In this document: positions 43,565 through 53,921 of the stretch, one piece after another
Position numbering within the stretch: position 1 is the stretch's first letter
Layout of the letters: each line of letters opens with the position of its first letter
Source: Alphaproteobacteria bacterium
GTDB taxonomy: Bacteria; Pseudomonadota; Alphaproteobacteria; GCA-2731375
Direction of reading: 5' to 3'
Assembly: GCA_021776235.1 (NCBI GenBank)
Contig: JAJFGG010000073.1
Span: 1-55,118, forward strand
DNA: 55,118 nt
The notes under the pieces: model-generated
The model's input: only the letters and a program-made list of their open reading frames with translations
What the model was told of the DNA's origin: nothing
The model's database searches: none
Translations under genes and position numbers: made by a program

Positions 43565-45277
43565 TCAGGGAAGGAAGGCAACAGGCACCCAGGCGTGGGG
43601 TGAGGACGGCAGGCGGCGATCGACATTATTGTCGCGGGCACGGCCTAAATCAAAGAACCAATGCCGCCGAATGACACTACCTGACCCATCACGTTTCCAA
43701 GAGAATTCATGGACACCATCTTGTTTGTTCCAATGAACTTCTGTTGGTATTCGTTCACTCAAAAGCCCATCCAGATACATCATCGATCGGCTTAGTGCAA
43801 AAATGGCGTCATCACGCTCCGGCCAGTCCTGCAGCATTTGGGCATTTCCGTCAATGTCCGCCAGGCTCAATTCCAGCACTGGATTTTGAGACCGATAGCC
43901 GCCCACCCGCTGCAAAAAATCGGCGATCGGCTCGTCGTTTCCCGGAAACTCGCCGGTTAACGCCTTGATTATCCCGGCGGCCGGACCCGCCAGTTCACTC
44001 AACGATGATTCAGGATTCAGTAATATATCCCAAAGATTTCTCGCGCCGGCATACAATTCAAACAGCTTCGTTTTCGGCAGCAACAACAGCATTTCACCAA
44101 CAGACCGACCGTTTCTATTTCTTGCGCAAAAATAGCCCACGCTGAGGCCGTTGGAAGTATTGTGCCTGGCCGGAAAGACGCCTTCGAAGCAATTGCGCCC
44201 GCGCCATGAGCCATTAATCTTGAGAATTGGAATTATGTCGCCCTTTGGGTGAGAAAGATCGGGAAACTCTGTAAATACCGGTTCGATCTGTCCTTGCCGC
44301 GAGTCATCATCGAGATAGCCTGAAAGGTCATCCTGGCTGGCGAACGCCATTATCGGCAGTACCGTACCGTTGTCATCGGGTCTCTTACTGAATACGCCAA
44401 ATCCCAGTCCCGTGTTCCATTCGGCCACGGCATTCCGCGCTGTCCATCCAAGCAGGCCAGACTTTGGAAAACGGGCGACCGCCAGATTGGAATATCCTAA
44501 AAGAACCGCATCCGAGGTTTGGGCGAACACAAATGAAGCTTGCGGGATCGAGGCTGACAACTGGCCAATCGGCGGTCCTTTGAGCGATGGCGACGGGTAC
44601 AGCGGCGCGCCGGATATCAGCGGCACAACGCGGCGCCACCGCCCGGCAGTGGGTGACGTCTCTGTGTTCGCGGTTTCCACCGACGCCGCATCCGAGTTAC
44701 CGGCCAATTCCTTGATTTTGGCGGTAGCGCGGGCCAGCCAAACAATGAAATATCCCTCGTATGCGCTGCCGCCGTTGCCGCGAACTGAAAAGCGCGCCGC
44801 CTGGATGCTTCGCCGCCCGCTTCCAAGGTTCGTCAGTAGGCGATGTGGTTCCGCCTGCAACCAGGCCGTCTTGGCCTCGCCCCCATTCGTCGGAAGCTTG
44901 ACCCTGACAAAACCCCCTTCGATCGCAGAAACAGCCAGCGAGGCGCCGAAGTCGTTCCCATCAAAATGACCTGCGGGGTGGGCAAGGGCGTCAGGTCTTG
45001 TTCTTGGCACCAGGGCCGTGTCCACCAAGAACGCAAAATAGTGATCCGGGTTCACTGTCTTTGGCGGCACGCCTTCCACCCAGTGGGGAGTGTCATCGCA
45101 AGCTGTCAAAAACAGCAATATCAGAAAAAAGAAGACGCCAGACAAGTCTATGGGACAAATTTTTACTGGGGCGTGGAGCAACACAAAACCGGCATCGGCG
45201 TGGCGGATCGACAAATTTCTGGCCTGCACCTTCAGCCGGACTGTCGTTTCGGTCGACAAAGCATATCCGCCAGCCAT
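43565..45277 (-). CDS. Predicted lipoprotein with SH3-like domain
   Basis: 570 aa as drawn. A lipobox LFLTAC with Cys60 follows a hydrophobic stretch from about residue 47, so the true start may lie closer (a TTG a few codons before the stretch), as a 40-residue leader would be unusual. Downstream an SH3-like unit reads PLYPSPSLKGPPIGQL to LLGWTARNAVAEWNTGLGF, the same pattern as in the next upstream gene's product (LIGWIPKDFTIDWNTREVF). Both proteins end alike: WVPVAFLP here, WFPIGLLP there. No enzymatic motif was found. It is the last gene of the minus-strand envelope cluster, 116 bases after its neighbour. Confidence 0.6.
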   Translation of the reverse strand: MAGGYALSTETTVRLKVQARNLSIRHADAGFVLLHAPVKICPIDLSGVFFFLILLFLTACDDTPHWVEGVPPKTVNPDHYFAFLVDTALVPRTRPDALAHPAGHFDGNDFGASLAVSAIEGGFVRVKLPTNGGEAKTAWLQAEPHRLLTNLGSGRRSIQAARFSVRGNGGSAYEGYFIVWLARATAKIKELAGNSDAASVETANTETSPTAGRWRRVVPLISGAPLYPSPSLKGPPIGQLSASIPQASFVFAQTSDAVLLGYSNLAVARFPKSGLLGWTARNAVAEWNTGLGFGVFSKRPDDNGTVLPIMAFASQDDLSGYLDDDSRQGQIEPVFTEFPDLSHPKGDIIPILKINGSWRGRNCFEGVFPARHNTSNGLSVGYFCARNRNGRSVGEMLLLLPKTKLFELYAGARNLWDILLNPESSLSELAGPAAGIIKALTGEFPGNDEPIADFLQRVGGYRSQNPVLELSLADIDGNAQMLQDWPERDDAIFALSRSMMYLDGLLSERIPTEVHWNKQDGVHEFSWKRDGSGSVIRRHWFFDLGRARDNNVDRRLPSSPHAWVPVAFLP

Positions 45278-45393
45278 GACACTGCAACATCCCTGGCAAT
45301 GCGCGAACGGATCAGCGTCTAAGCATTGTTAGCGTTCACGCTATTTTGATTGTACCAAACCACATAACAAATCTTAACCGTAACGATGAATGG

Positions 45394-47871
45394 TCAAGGC
45401 AATAGGCCGATTGGAAACCAAGCATGTACATTTCTTCCGCTTACTTTTACCTCAGCCGCTCCCTCGCCATCCATGTATATATTCTCTGGATCAGCCCGGC
45501 TCGCAAGGGACCGCTCATAGTAAAAAAAACGCTTCTCCGTTACGAAATTGCCTGACTTATCTGTTTGGTAAATCGGAATCCATTCCTGAATGTCATCGTC
45601 CCAGTTGCCCGATAGGACAATTTTTTCCGAAAAAAATGCATCTATTTTATGCCTTTTTTCACTGAGTTTTCTCGCTTCGCCCCGCAAATCTCCGTCATAT
45701 AGTGCAGCCGCCAACTCATTTACGCTGGTTTGCAGAAATCTCGATTGAAAACGAACGCCGGCACGCTTACTGATGAAATCGCTAATAAAGGCATCGCCGC
45801 GGGGATTGTCGTCGCCGGTTAAAATTTTCACCATTTGCACGATGGCATTTTCGACGTGGTCCTTGGACTGCATTTTCGATCCATACAGGACTAAATCCAG
45901 TAACTCGCTGACAGCTCGTAATATCAAATTGACTTGACGCTTGGTAACGAGCACACGTTGGTCCATTTGCACGATATTATTCCCGTCGCGTTCGGAAATG
46001 AAACCTTGCCTAACCACCTGCCGGATGTTTTGGGCCTGATAACGCGCGGCGACTTCCTCCCGAAACTGGACACTACCTCCATAACCCGGTATACCACACT
46101 TATTCTGTTTCCAACGGTCCGGGTCGCCGCGCAGACATACAAGATTGTTGTGAATGCCGGTGGCAATCTTGACTACTTTTTCCAATCCTTCGAGATAATC
46201 CCTTTCATTGTCAACGTCGGCTTTAACAAACGACTGGGTCACCGAACCTTCACCCTGGATTTTAACTATCTGGTCAGAAAATCGTCGCCGGATCTCCTGC
46301 TCCCTATCGCTGCCTCCCCGATGAACCTGCAATGCATGCAGGAAGATATTATTTTTCCGGTACAGGGCTCGAATTTCCCCGGCGTCAAGGTAATTGGCTG
46401 CATTTACGTAGGCGCGGTGAAAGGCAGGATCAAGGTCATTCGATGTATGATTTCCGTGATCGCCGATGAGGAATACATGATTATGATTGGAATCACTCCA
46501 CGGTAACTTTCTGGCAACCTGGTCTAAACCAAAAAACAATGCCTCGGGTATGGTATGTAGCCCCCTTTGATCTCCGCTTGCGCTTTTGGCGTCAATTCTA
46601 TTTATCGCGGAAATTATACTGTTCCCATTTCTGGTGAAACCCTGTTCTATCCAAAAAGGCCCACTTGCTTTGTCGGGCCAGTCACGATAGATCGCCACGG
46701 CGACCTGCAAATTGAAGGCTTTAAGCCTGCGTTCAAAAAAATTCGTAAGCGCGGCCTTGAGGTGAGGCAATAAATCCTGCATTCCCTGAGTCGCATCAAT
46801 CAATAGCGCGATTCGCAATTGCTTGCGGCTAACCTGGTCATTCACGAGATTGAGGTTAGCATTCAATTCGCCAATATAGGCCACTTCGTATATCGGGTTG
46901 TCACCTCCTTCGACACGGTCGAGTACGGGAAAAAAGTTCAAATTGTACGCCAGCGGCTCGGCCGTTTTTGATTCCCAACCGGCAATGTCTTCGGCCGCGT
47001 TAATCGATTGCCCGTTGAGATATTTTAGAACAAGGTCCTCAGTATTCAGGACCTTGCCCAAGCCGGCCTTGTCGGTTCGTTCCTCGAAACTGTTTTTATC
47101 AAAACGAAATACCTCCCGCGTGTTCCAATCGATGGTGAAATCTTTCGGGATCCAGCCAATCAATGCACGGCGTGCATTACCCAGGTTCAATACTGGGTGC
47201 GCACCAACCAGAACAGCGTCTTCCCGCTCCGCATAAAGATACTGCAGCTCAAAATGGCCAACTCTCGTGATGCGGTGATCTTCCGCAAGATCGGGCGAGG
47301 AATAAACATTGACCCATAGGTTTTCATGATGCTTCCCACTAACTGAATCCGGTGTTAATTTCACGACAATTTTACGGTCGATCGAAGTTGTTTTCCGGAC
47401 ATCATCAACATCGTCAATAAATTCAACCTGCCGGCATATAATGCCTTTGGTATCCGTGCCTTCATTGGTTAAAAATGTATCGAAACTTCGCGTCTCCCGT
47501 TGCCTGCTTGTGGGCGCCCGTACCCAGCCGGTGATTTCACCACCGCCGTACTTTCCCTCTACTTCCCAAAATCTACTTTGTTTGTTTCCTGTCAGAAAAA
47601 GAACCCCGCCAAAATCGCCGGTCCCACCAGTAACCGGTGTGCCGGACTCCGGCGCGGATAGCCAAATTTCCATATTGGTGTCGGTGACAACAATGAAATC
47701 CTTGGCCCTGAGCAGTCTTGAATTGGACCGGGCGGACTCTTGAGCCGTTGACCTTGGGATTTGGCTTTGGGCCAGCGTGGCGCCCTCCGCCAAGACGTAC
47801 ATACCCATGACGAAAATCATAAGTATCCCCAGCCCATGGACGCCGCGCTGTTCACGTATAGATTGCATCAT
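45394..47871 (-). CDS. Exported VWA-domain protein with SH3-like N-terminal region
   Basis: 825 aa. The ATG at 47871 has AGGAG 7 bases before it, better than a TTG 18 bases upstream that would overlap the previous gene. Export segment: GLGILMIFVMGMYVLAEGAT. SH3-like region to about residue 240 (LIGWIPKDFTIDWNTREVF). The von Willebrand A domain starts near 350 (RIALLIDATQGMQDLLPHLK); the metal site reads DATQG in place of the standard DxSxS, so metal binding may be altered. The helix and strand pattern continues (VAVAIYRDW, HNHVFLIGDHGNH). A long helical C-terminal part follows. SH3-then-VWA order recalls the C-terminal part of PpkA kinases and TssR of type VI secretion, but no secretion-system gene is present. 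Confidence 0.7.
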   Translation of the reverse strand: MMQSIREQRGVHGLGILMIFVMGMYVLAEGATLAQSQIPRSTAQESARSNSRLLRAKDFIVVTDTNMEIWLSAPESGTPVTGGTGDFGGVLFLTGNKQSRFWEVEGKYGGGEITGWVRAPTSRQRETRSFDTFLTNEGTDTKGIICRQVEFIDDVDDVRKTTSIDRKIVVKLTPDSVSGKHHENLWVNVYSSPDLAEDHRITRVGHFELQYLYAEREDAVLVGAHPVLNLGNARRALIGWIPKDFTIDWNTREVFRFDKNSFEERTDKAGLGKVLNTEDLVLKYLNGQSINAAEDIAGWESKTAEPLAYNLNFFPVLDRVEGGDNPIYEVAYIGELNANLNLVNDQVSRKQLRIALLIDATQGMQDLLPHLKAALTNFFERRLKAFNLQVAVAIYRDWPDKASGPFWIEQGFTRNGNSIISAINRIDAKSASGDQRGLHTIPEALFFGLDQVARKLPWSDSNHNHVFLIGDHGNHTSNDLDPAFHRAYVNAANYLDAGEIRALYRKNNIFLHALQVHRGGSDREQEIRRRFSDQIVKIQGEGSVTQSFVKADVDNERDYLEGLEKVVKIATGIHNNLVCLRGDPDRWKQNKCGIPGYGGSVQFREEVAARYQAQNIRQVVRQGFISERDGNNIVQMDQRVLVTKRQVNLILRAVSELLDLVLYGSKMQSKDHVENAIVQMVKILTGDDNPRGDAFISDFISKRAGVRFQSRFLQTSVNELAAALYDGDLRGEARKLSEKRHKIDAFFSEKIVLSGNWDDDIQEWIPIYQTDKSGNFVTEKRFFYYERSLASRADPENIYMDGEGAAEVKVSGRNVHAWFPIGLLP

Positions 47872-47885
47872 CGCATCTCCTAAGG

Positions 47886-50800
47886 TCAATTACCCGGGAC
47901 CTCGCCTAACCCTAGCTTTTCCTTGACCAAGGGCCAACTGAATATGTGCTCAATGTGGTGAACATTTCTGTCATCGGGGTTCGCTTCCCTCAATAATGAT
48001 TTGCTCAGGACATAGCTAATCGTGGCATTCGCGCCGCTGTTGTTATTCTTGGCGTCACAAACTTGAGCGTTCTTGAAAACATCTTCGCCCCGCACTGCGT
48101 TTAGTTCCCTTCGCGGAATAATAGAGATAACGTGAAGATTGTGAAACCGGAGTTCCTTCTGCATGAGTTTACACCAAATTCCACGGGTCCGAGGCCTCAG
48201 CCTGTCGGTTAGAAACAATATGTCGAAAGTATCACTGGTAAAATTTAGAGCATCCGCATCGCGGGACAACATATCATCTGGCCAAATGCTGTCGCGCGCC
48301 AATAATTCCATGTCGGCCAACAGCCGATACGGTTTTTTGAAATTCAGAAGGAAATCAGCCTCGGAACCGATCCGTATATATACATCATGATAATAGTTTA
48401 TATCCCCGTTTGTTTCCCTTTTCGCCGCCGCCGCCAAATTCACTAACAGTTGATCAAGTTTGGGCATGGCTCGTTGATAATCGCTTAGCGTTTGGCCCCT
48501 TCCGGGCCTGTCGCTGAACTGACGGCGATAAGAATCCCTTTTGCCAACAGGATAATAAATGAGCAGCTTTCGTTCCGTCGGCGTCCTCAGCACGTATTTG
48601 ATTTCCCGCGACTTTTCATCCACGACATGATTTAGCAGCAACCGTTCCGACGGTTTTTTGCGCTCCTTTTCCGAAAAGACTTCACCGACATCAAATTGCG
48701 CAGCTTTCAGACTTTTAACATTCCAAGGCAGCCAACCTGGCACGAATATATCCAATTTGTATCGGTTTGACTTTTCGACCGGCCAATCGATGCCACCAAT
48801 TCTGATATACGTCCCAGTCTTCCCTATACGCTTGGGCAACAAGGGGCAACCGTTAGCGCCACAGCCGCCAAAAACACTTGTATGGAAGGTTAAAGTTGCC
48901 TTCTCAAGCGGATAATTTGGCCGGATCAGGAATTCCACATTTGTTGAGGCAGGCGTGTCCCTGGCGCTGTCCCAATAGCGAGGTGCCGACTTTTCGTACC
49001 GGTCACCAGATACTGAACTAATTGACAGCACACCGCAATCACTTGCAATGAACGATTGGTTGCTCGTCTTCGCACCACGATCAGGACTGGGCTGATCATT
49101 CAGTTGCAGCATAAACCCATCTTTACCAAAGTGCCTCTTATATACATTCAATTTCTCGCCGGCTCGAGGCCCCTTGGGTTTGTATGCAGGGTCAAAGCTA
49201 TATTTTACATGGCGCTCCATGGTCCCAAGGATGGTCTTTACATGGTGCGTTTCAATGTCATAGCCATGCCCAACGACTTTTAAACCATACTCACGAATTC
49301 CTTCAATTCGAAAATTCAACTTACCAGATTTTATATTTTTTGGAAGTTCGGGATATTTTGATTTATAGGCAAGAAATGCCCACTTGGGCATATCGATTCC
49401 TTGATTCTTCCCCTGGCCTGCAGGAAGTCTCTTCGTATTCCTATCATTATTGGCATCAATAATCACCGGGCTCAGTCTATCGAAAGGTTTTTCTTGACAT
49501 CGGGTCACATCATTTCGCTGCAATTGAAATCCTACTGACGCCGTGACCGCCCGCAACCTAACATCCTCCTCCATTTTATCCAGCCGTAGTCTGACATATT
49601 CAGTCACTCCCTTAATATGCTTCTTAGTATAGTATTTTTGGATCTTGGTCTCTGCTTCTGAATATGACGTTACGTCAATAATAAAACATTGCCGTTTTGA
49701 CGCATTAGGAAACTCATCCTGGCATTCTAACCAATTTGGGGTTTCAGGCTCTGAATCGTGCTTAGATTTTAGGTAGGTCAGCAAAAGTCCTCTTTTTACA
49801 AAGTTGTATTTTAGGGTCGTAGCGGTTTTAATTATTCCGTCCTTCTTTTCATTCAAATTTCGTGCGGTGTATCCGAATGGCACATTGATCTCGACCTTAG
49901 CGTCAGCGCATTTGGCAGGTACCGTGCCATAATAAGTGAAGTTATTCGGGAATTGCTGGTTAGGATCTCTATCCGTCTGAATCCGAATATTGCCTTGGCC
50001 AGAGGTTGATTGATAAATTGCTATAATTTCGAGATCATCCAGGTTTTTCGGACGTAGCCCACTGACCGTTATAGTGCATTCGTGGACCTGCGTAGGCTTC
50101 CTAGCTTCTTCTCTCCTAGCCTCTTCTTTCCTAGCCTCTTCTTTCCTAGCTTCTTCTCTCCTAGCTTCTTCTCTCCTAGCCTCTTCTCTCCTAGCTTCCT
50201 CTATCTCTGATTTTTCATTTTGTTGTTCTTCTCCGCTCAGCGAAACTGGTAGTTTTGGATTTATAGTCTCTTTTTCAGCCAGTTTTGCCCGCGCAGGATC
50301 CATTTCTAGATCCTTACCAGTAAAAGTGAGAATTGACCTGATTTCTGTTTCTTTTGACGTGACGACGTATTTTACTTTTAATCCAGACTCTTTCTCGTAG
50401 GCCGTCAGTTGGTCTTGTTGGTTTTCGTATTCGTCGGGGGCCGATTTCCATAGCATCATTCTACGTAGTCTTGGGTTCTCGGCCCAAAATTCGATGGCAC
50501 GGTGTCGACCTTCCTTAATCGTACCTTTTCTATGAGGCGACAACTCTGCGTCAATAGCAAACCCGTTACAACTAGCACAGTTTTCTATCTTGACCAATAT
50601 AGTTGCACTTCTTCCGTATAGATATAATTGATCATTTTGCCAAATCAAAGGCTCAGACTCGGAGTCGGGGATCCAATTGATAGATTCTAAATGTTCCTTG
50701 ACAAAAAGTCCGGATCCAAAATATATCTCATGCTCTTTGACATAGTCGACGTTTCCGTAACATACGATTTTCAAACTATCAGGGGTACAGACGCTTTGCA

Positions 50801-51797
50801 TCACGGAATCAAACGCAATCAATCCCTTAGCTCTATACTCCCTATTTATTTCAGTATCGAGAATTTTTAAGCTTATTATCGGATCAACCATGTCGCGAAA
50901 TACGACTGTATCAAATGGATCACTTTGATCCAATGGATTGACATCGTTTATTTTTAAAACAAAACGCAGTAGATAATAGGTTTGATCGGTTGTTGCGCTC
51001 GCTATGAAATTTCCTTTGCGATTTTTTCTTACGCGCGGGTTTCTCATGTACGCATAGGAACCTTTGAAGTTACTATCATCCCAGAGTTTCATGACAAATC
51101 GCCATATATCGCGCGACGTGACGTCCTTCCATTGAAACACATCTTTAGCGACAATAAATGGCACCCGCATTAAGAATGAATTGGATTTATTATCTTTATA
51201 TAATCTCCGATACAAAATATTAGGATTATTTGGGACAGACCGCGCGTCATCATTGCCCTGACTTAAGCCTCTGACAAATTCAACACCTGGATCTGCAAAC
51301 AATTTCATCCATTTTGGCAATGCGCGGAGCCGTCCCGGATCGACGCGATAGATGCGTTTTTTATGTTTTCCGAATTTCCCAGACTGCCATTGTCTCTTGA
51401 ACAGTGACTCGTAAGTCTCATCGCCATGAGCGTCCTCACCTGAAACAATTGAACATTGATTGTTATTACCAAAAAATTTAAAATCTAGCTTTGCCCTATT
51501 TCCGCTGTCAGATTTGACAGGTGTGCGCAGCCCACAATATACATAGCGTCCAGGGATGGGATCCGCGGTAGCGTCGACGCTGGCGAAATTCATCAATGGT
51601 GCCAAACAGAAGGCGACAAGGCATGCGAAGCTAAGCTGCCGGCGTCTGGGTCCCCGAAAAGGACCGATGTTTTGCTGGGTCTCAGGGATCACAGGGCGCA
51701 CGTGCCGTGCCGCTTCCTGTTCTTGGGCGCCCGTTTCGTGCTGGTCGCTGCCTGTGCGCCCCGTTGTTATCATTGTCCGTCCATCATCTTTGTTCAC
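47886..51797 (-). CDS. Large exported protein with charged helical repeat, envelope cluster
   Basis: 1303 aa, GTG start. An unusually long leader (MNKDDGRTMITTGRTG) precedes the export segment at 55-72 (LSFACLVAFCLAPLMNFA). Residues 1 to about 500 are paralogous to the product at 51918-53900, with many blocks shared (YRVDPGRLRALPKW, FDSVMQSVC, CASCNGFAIDAELSP). Near 530-566 seven EARRE/EARKE units form a charged single helix. The C-terminal part has strands like a degenerate VWA fold (RKLLIYYPVGKRDSYRRQF, FDILFLTDRLRPRTRGIW) without a full metal site. No family is recognised. Base composition is clearly more AT-rich than in the rest of the window, suggesting acquired DNA. Confidence 0.65.
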   Translation of the reverse strand: MNKDDGRTMITTGRTGSDQHETGAQEQEAARHVRPVIPETQQNIGPFRGPRRRQLSFACLVAFCLAPLMNFASVDATADPIPGRYVYCGLRTPVKSDSGNRAKLDFKFFGNNNQCSIVSGEDAHGDETYESLFKRQWQSGKFGKHKKRIYRVDPGRLRALPKWMKLFADPGVEFVRGLSQGNDDARSVPNNPNILYRRLYKDNKSNSFLMRVPFIVAKDVFQWKDVTSRDIWRFVMKLWDDSNFKGSYAYMRNPRVRKNRKGNFIASATTDQTYYLLRFVLKINDVNPLDQSDPFDTVVFRDMVDPIISLKILDTEINREYRAKGLIAFDSVMQSVCTPDSLKIVCYGNVDYVKEHEIYFGSGLFVKEHLESINWIPDSESEPLIWQNDQLYLYGRSATILVKIENCASCNGFAIDAELSPHRKGTIKEGRHRAIEFWAENPRLRRMMLWKSAPDEYENQQDQLTAYEKESGLKVKYVVTSKETEIRSILTFTGKDLEMDPARAKLAEKETINPKLPVSLSGEEQQNEKSEIEEARREEARREEARREEARKEEARKEEARREEARKPTQVHECTITVSGLRPKNLDDLEIIAIYQSTSGQGNIRIQTDRDPNQQFPNNFTYYGTVPAKCADAKVEINVPFGYTARNLNEKKDGIIKTATTLKYNFVKRGLLLTYLKSKHDSEPETPNWLECQDEFPNASKRQCFIIDVTSYSEAETKIQKYYTKKHIKGVTEYVRLRLDKMEEDVRLRAVTASVGFQLQRNDVTRCQEKPFDRLSPVIIDANNDRNTKRLPAGQGKNQGIDMPKWAFLAYKSKYPELPKNIKSGKLNFRIEGIREYGLKVVGHGYDIETHHVKTILGTMERHVKYSFDPAYKPKGPRAGEKLNVYKRHFGKDGFMLQLNDQPSPDRGAKTSNQSFIASDCGVLSISSVSGDRYEKSAPRYWDSARDTPASTNVEFLIRPNYPLEKATLTFHTSVFGGCGANGCPLLPKRIGKTGTYIRIGGIDWPVEKSNRYKLDIFVPGWLPWNVKSLKAAQFDVGEVFSEKERKKPSERLLLNHVVDEKSREIKYVLRTPTERKLLIYYPVGKRDSYRRQFSDRPGRGQTLSDYQRAMPKLDQLLVNLAAAAKRETNGDINYYHDVYIRIGSEADFLLNFKKPYRLLADMELLARDSIWPDDMLSRDADALNFTSDTFDILFLTDRLRPRTRGIWCKLMQKELRFHNLHVISIIPRRELNAVRGEDVFKNAQVCDAKNNNSGANATISYVLSKSLLREANPDDRNVHHIEHIFSWPLVKEKLGLGEVPGN
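50101..50205. repeat. 15-bp tandem repeat, seven units, in coding sequence
   Basis: Seven consecutive 15-bp units of type CTAGCTTCTTCTCTC with a few C/T changes, the last one more diverged. On the coding (minus) strand each unit gives five residues (EARRE or EARKE). Length changes keep the reading frame, so the helix can vary in length. Confidence 0.9.
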
Positions 51798-51917
51798 TCA
51801 AATTGAGGCCATGGTAGAATAATTCATAGTGGGTGACCATCCGGTTCCGGGTCGGTTTTTGTCGGGCGCATGGATCGATACAGAGCTTCCCATATACTGC
51901 GTTGCCAGGCCGAATGC

Positions 51918-53900
51918 CTAGCGCACAAGGATAATTGAGGTTCGGTGCGACGCCGCCGCGTTGCAATATTTGAATTTTTGCTTTTCCGCATACCATTCCA
52001 CACAGGGGAAGGTGTCCAATGTCTGCCGCTGGGCATCGATGAAAATGCGGTCGTTTTTGATGCGTTTCAAAATTTGGCTCCATTCCGGTGACGGTTTTCC
52101 GCTTAATTGAGCCATTTGTCCCCTGGTGGGCAATCTCCAACCAGAGTCCTTGATCCCTTTCAAAATGCCCATCGGACCCGCATGGGCCACAAGCAGCCTG
52201 CGCATTGCTTCCCTTGCACCATCGTTCCGCGGCACCAGGCTGAAAGACCAGGACAATTCCCCTGTGCGGTAACTAACAGACACCCGCGGCAGCTCAGCCG
52301 CCATCACGAGATCTTGAGGAGGCCCGGCGACGATCTGTTCACTAAGGTTTTCGCCGAATTCCCTGTTAGATGATCTTGAAATTCCGATATCGCCTGTACT
52401 GTTGGTACTGGATCCGGCGAGAGGGCCGCTGTCTCGACCGGTAAAGACGAGCATTGACCTGTTGTTTGTTTTTTCCGATGTGAGCCGGTATTTCACTGTT
52501 AACCCAGACAGTTTCTCGTATGCTGCTAATTGGTCCTCCTGGCTTTCGTATTTGTCGGGTGCCAGTCTCCATAACATCATCCTGTGCAGTCTTGGATGCG
52601 CGGCCCAAAAATCCATGGCACGGTGTTCACCAGCTTTGATTGTATTTTTTTCTTTAGGCGACATTTCGGCGTTGACAACAATGCCATTACAACTGGCGCA
52701 ATCTTCAATTCTAACCGATATTTTTGCACTTTTTCCGTACAGATACAATTTGTCGCCCTGCCAAACCAAAGGCTCAAGGTCCGGGATCCAATTGATAAAT
52801 TCAAGATGCTCTCTAACGAATTTTTCTGATCCTACATAAATACCAAATTCTCGAGTATAGTTAGAACTTCCGTAACAAGATAATTCAAACTCTTTAGGAT
52901 GACAGACACTTTGCATCACAGAATCAAACGCAATCAAACCCTCACTCCGATATTCCCTATTTGACTCAGTATCGAGGACTCTTAAACTAAATACCGGATC
53001 ATAGAGTTCGCGAAATACAGCGGTATCGAATCGATCACCGGGATCCAGTGAATTGATATCGTTTCGTTTTAAGACGAAGCGCAGCAAGTAATATGTTTGA
53101 TCGGTTGTTGCTTTCGCTCTAAATTTGTTGCCCTTCTTTTGCACGAGCGGGTTCCTCATATAGGCATAGGCGCCACGGAATTTCGGATCATCCCAGAGCT
53201 TCATAACAGTCTGCCATACCTGACGCCGCGTGACGTTCTTCCATTGAAACACATCTCGGGCGACATAAAATGGCACCCGCATCAAAAACGAATCCCCTTC
53301 TGGATACAATTGCCTGTAAAAAATCCTTGGATTGGTCGGGACGGGCACTGCATCCAAATTGCCTTGATCTAGACCAAACAGAAATTCGACATCCCTGTGC
53401 GTAAATAAATCGAACCATTTAGGAAATGAGCGGAGTCGTCCCGGATCAATGCGATATATGCGGGTACTTCCTTTATTTCCCTTGCCATCCTGCCATTGAT
53501 TTTTGAAAAATGCTGCGTAAGTGCTGCCGTCGAGAACCCCTTCACCTGTAACAAACGAGCATCTTGTTTTACCAAGCAGGATATTATCCGAATAAATCTT
53601 ATGTTTATTCTCCGATTTATCAGGGGCGCGTTCCCCACAGTACAAATAATGTCCAGGGATGGGATCCGCGGCGGCGTCAACGCTTGCGAAGTTCAACAAC
53701 GGTGCCAAACAGTAGGCCGCGAAGCATGTCAGACCAAGCCGCCGGCGCCTGTTTCCGCGTAAAGGATCGGGACTTCGCCGCGTCACACGGGTCACCGGGC
53801 GCATGCGCCAGGCCGCTTCCATTTGGTGCGCCCCTGATTCGCTCTGGCCGCGGCCTGTGCGCCCCGTTGTTATCATTCTCCACCCATCTTCATTGTCCAT
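51918..53900 (-). CDS. Exported paralog with C-terminal DUF1566-like module
   Basis: 660 aa. The ATG at 53900 gives a leader (MDNEDGWRMITTGRTG) that aligns position by position with that of the downstream paralog, supporting both starts; a GTG four codons upstream is less likely. Export segment at 55-72. Residues to about 500 are the shared paralogous module (YRIDPGRLRSFPKW, FDSVMQSVC, CASCNGIVVNAEMSP). The last 130 or so residues form a different module (ELSWSFSLVPRNDGAREAMR, SGWRLPTRGQMAQLSG, TFPCVEWYAEKQKFKYCNAA, TSIILVR), which looks like a short DUF1566/C-type-lectin-like domain and recurs at the end of the next upstream protein. Role unknown; probably periplasmic or surface-exposed. Confidence 0.65.
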   Translation of the reverse strand: MDNEDGWRMITTGRTGRGQSESGAHQMEAAWRMRPVTRVTRRSPDPLRGNRRRRLGLTCFAAYCLAPLLNFASVDAAADPIPGHYLYCGERAPDKSENKHKIYSDNILLGKTRCSFVTGEGVLDGSTYAAFFKNQWQDGKGNKGSTRIYRIDPGRLRSFPKWFDLFTHRDVEFLFGLDQGNLDAVPVPTNPRIFYRQLYPEGDSFLMRVPFYVARDVFQWKNVTRRQVWQTVMKLWDDPKFRGAYAYMRNPLVQKKGNKFRAKATTDQTYYLLRFVLKRNDINSLDPGDRFDTAVFRELYDPVFSLRVLDTESNREYRSEGLIAFDSVMQSVCHPKEFELSCYGSSNYTREFGIYVGSEKFVREHLEFINWIPDLEPLVWQGDKLYLYGKSAKISVRIEDCASCNGIVVNAEMSPKEKNTIKAGEHRAMDFWAAHPRLHRMMLWRLAPDKYESQEDQLAAYEKLSGLTVKYRLTSEKTNNRSMLVFTGRDSGPLAGSSTNSTGDIGISRSSNREFGENLSEQIVAGPPQDLVMAAELPRVSVSYRTGELSWSFSLVPRNDGAREAMRRLLVAHAGPMGILKGIKDSGWRLPTRGQMAQLSGKPSPEWSQILKRIKNDRIFIDAQRQTLDTFPCVEWYAEKQKFKYCNAAASHRTSIILVR

Positions 53901-53921
53901 GAAAATCGCCACTGTGATAGA

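Noticed and set aside
50101-50205. CRISPR or non-coding repeat array
   Set aside because: Units are 15 bp without spacers and lie in frame in a coding region.
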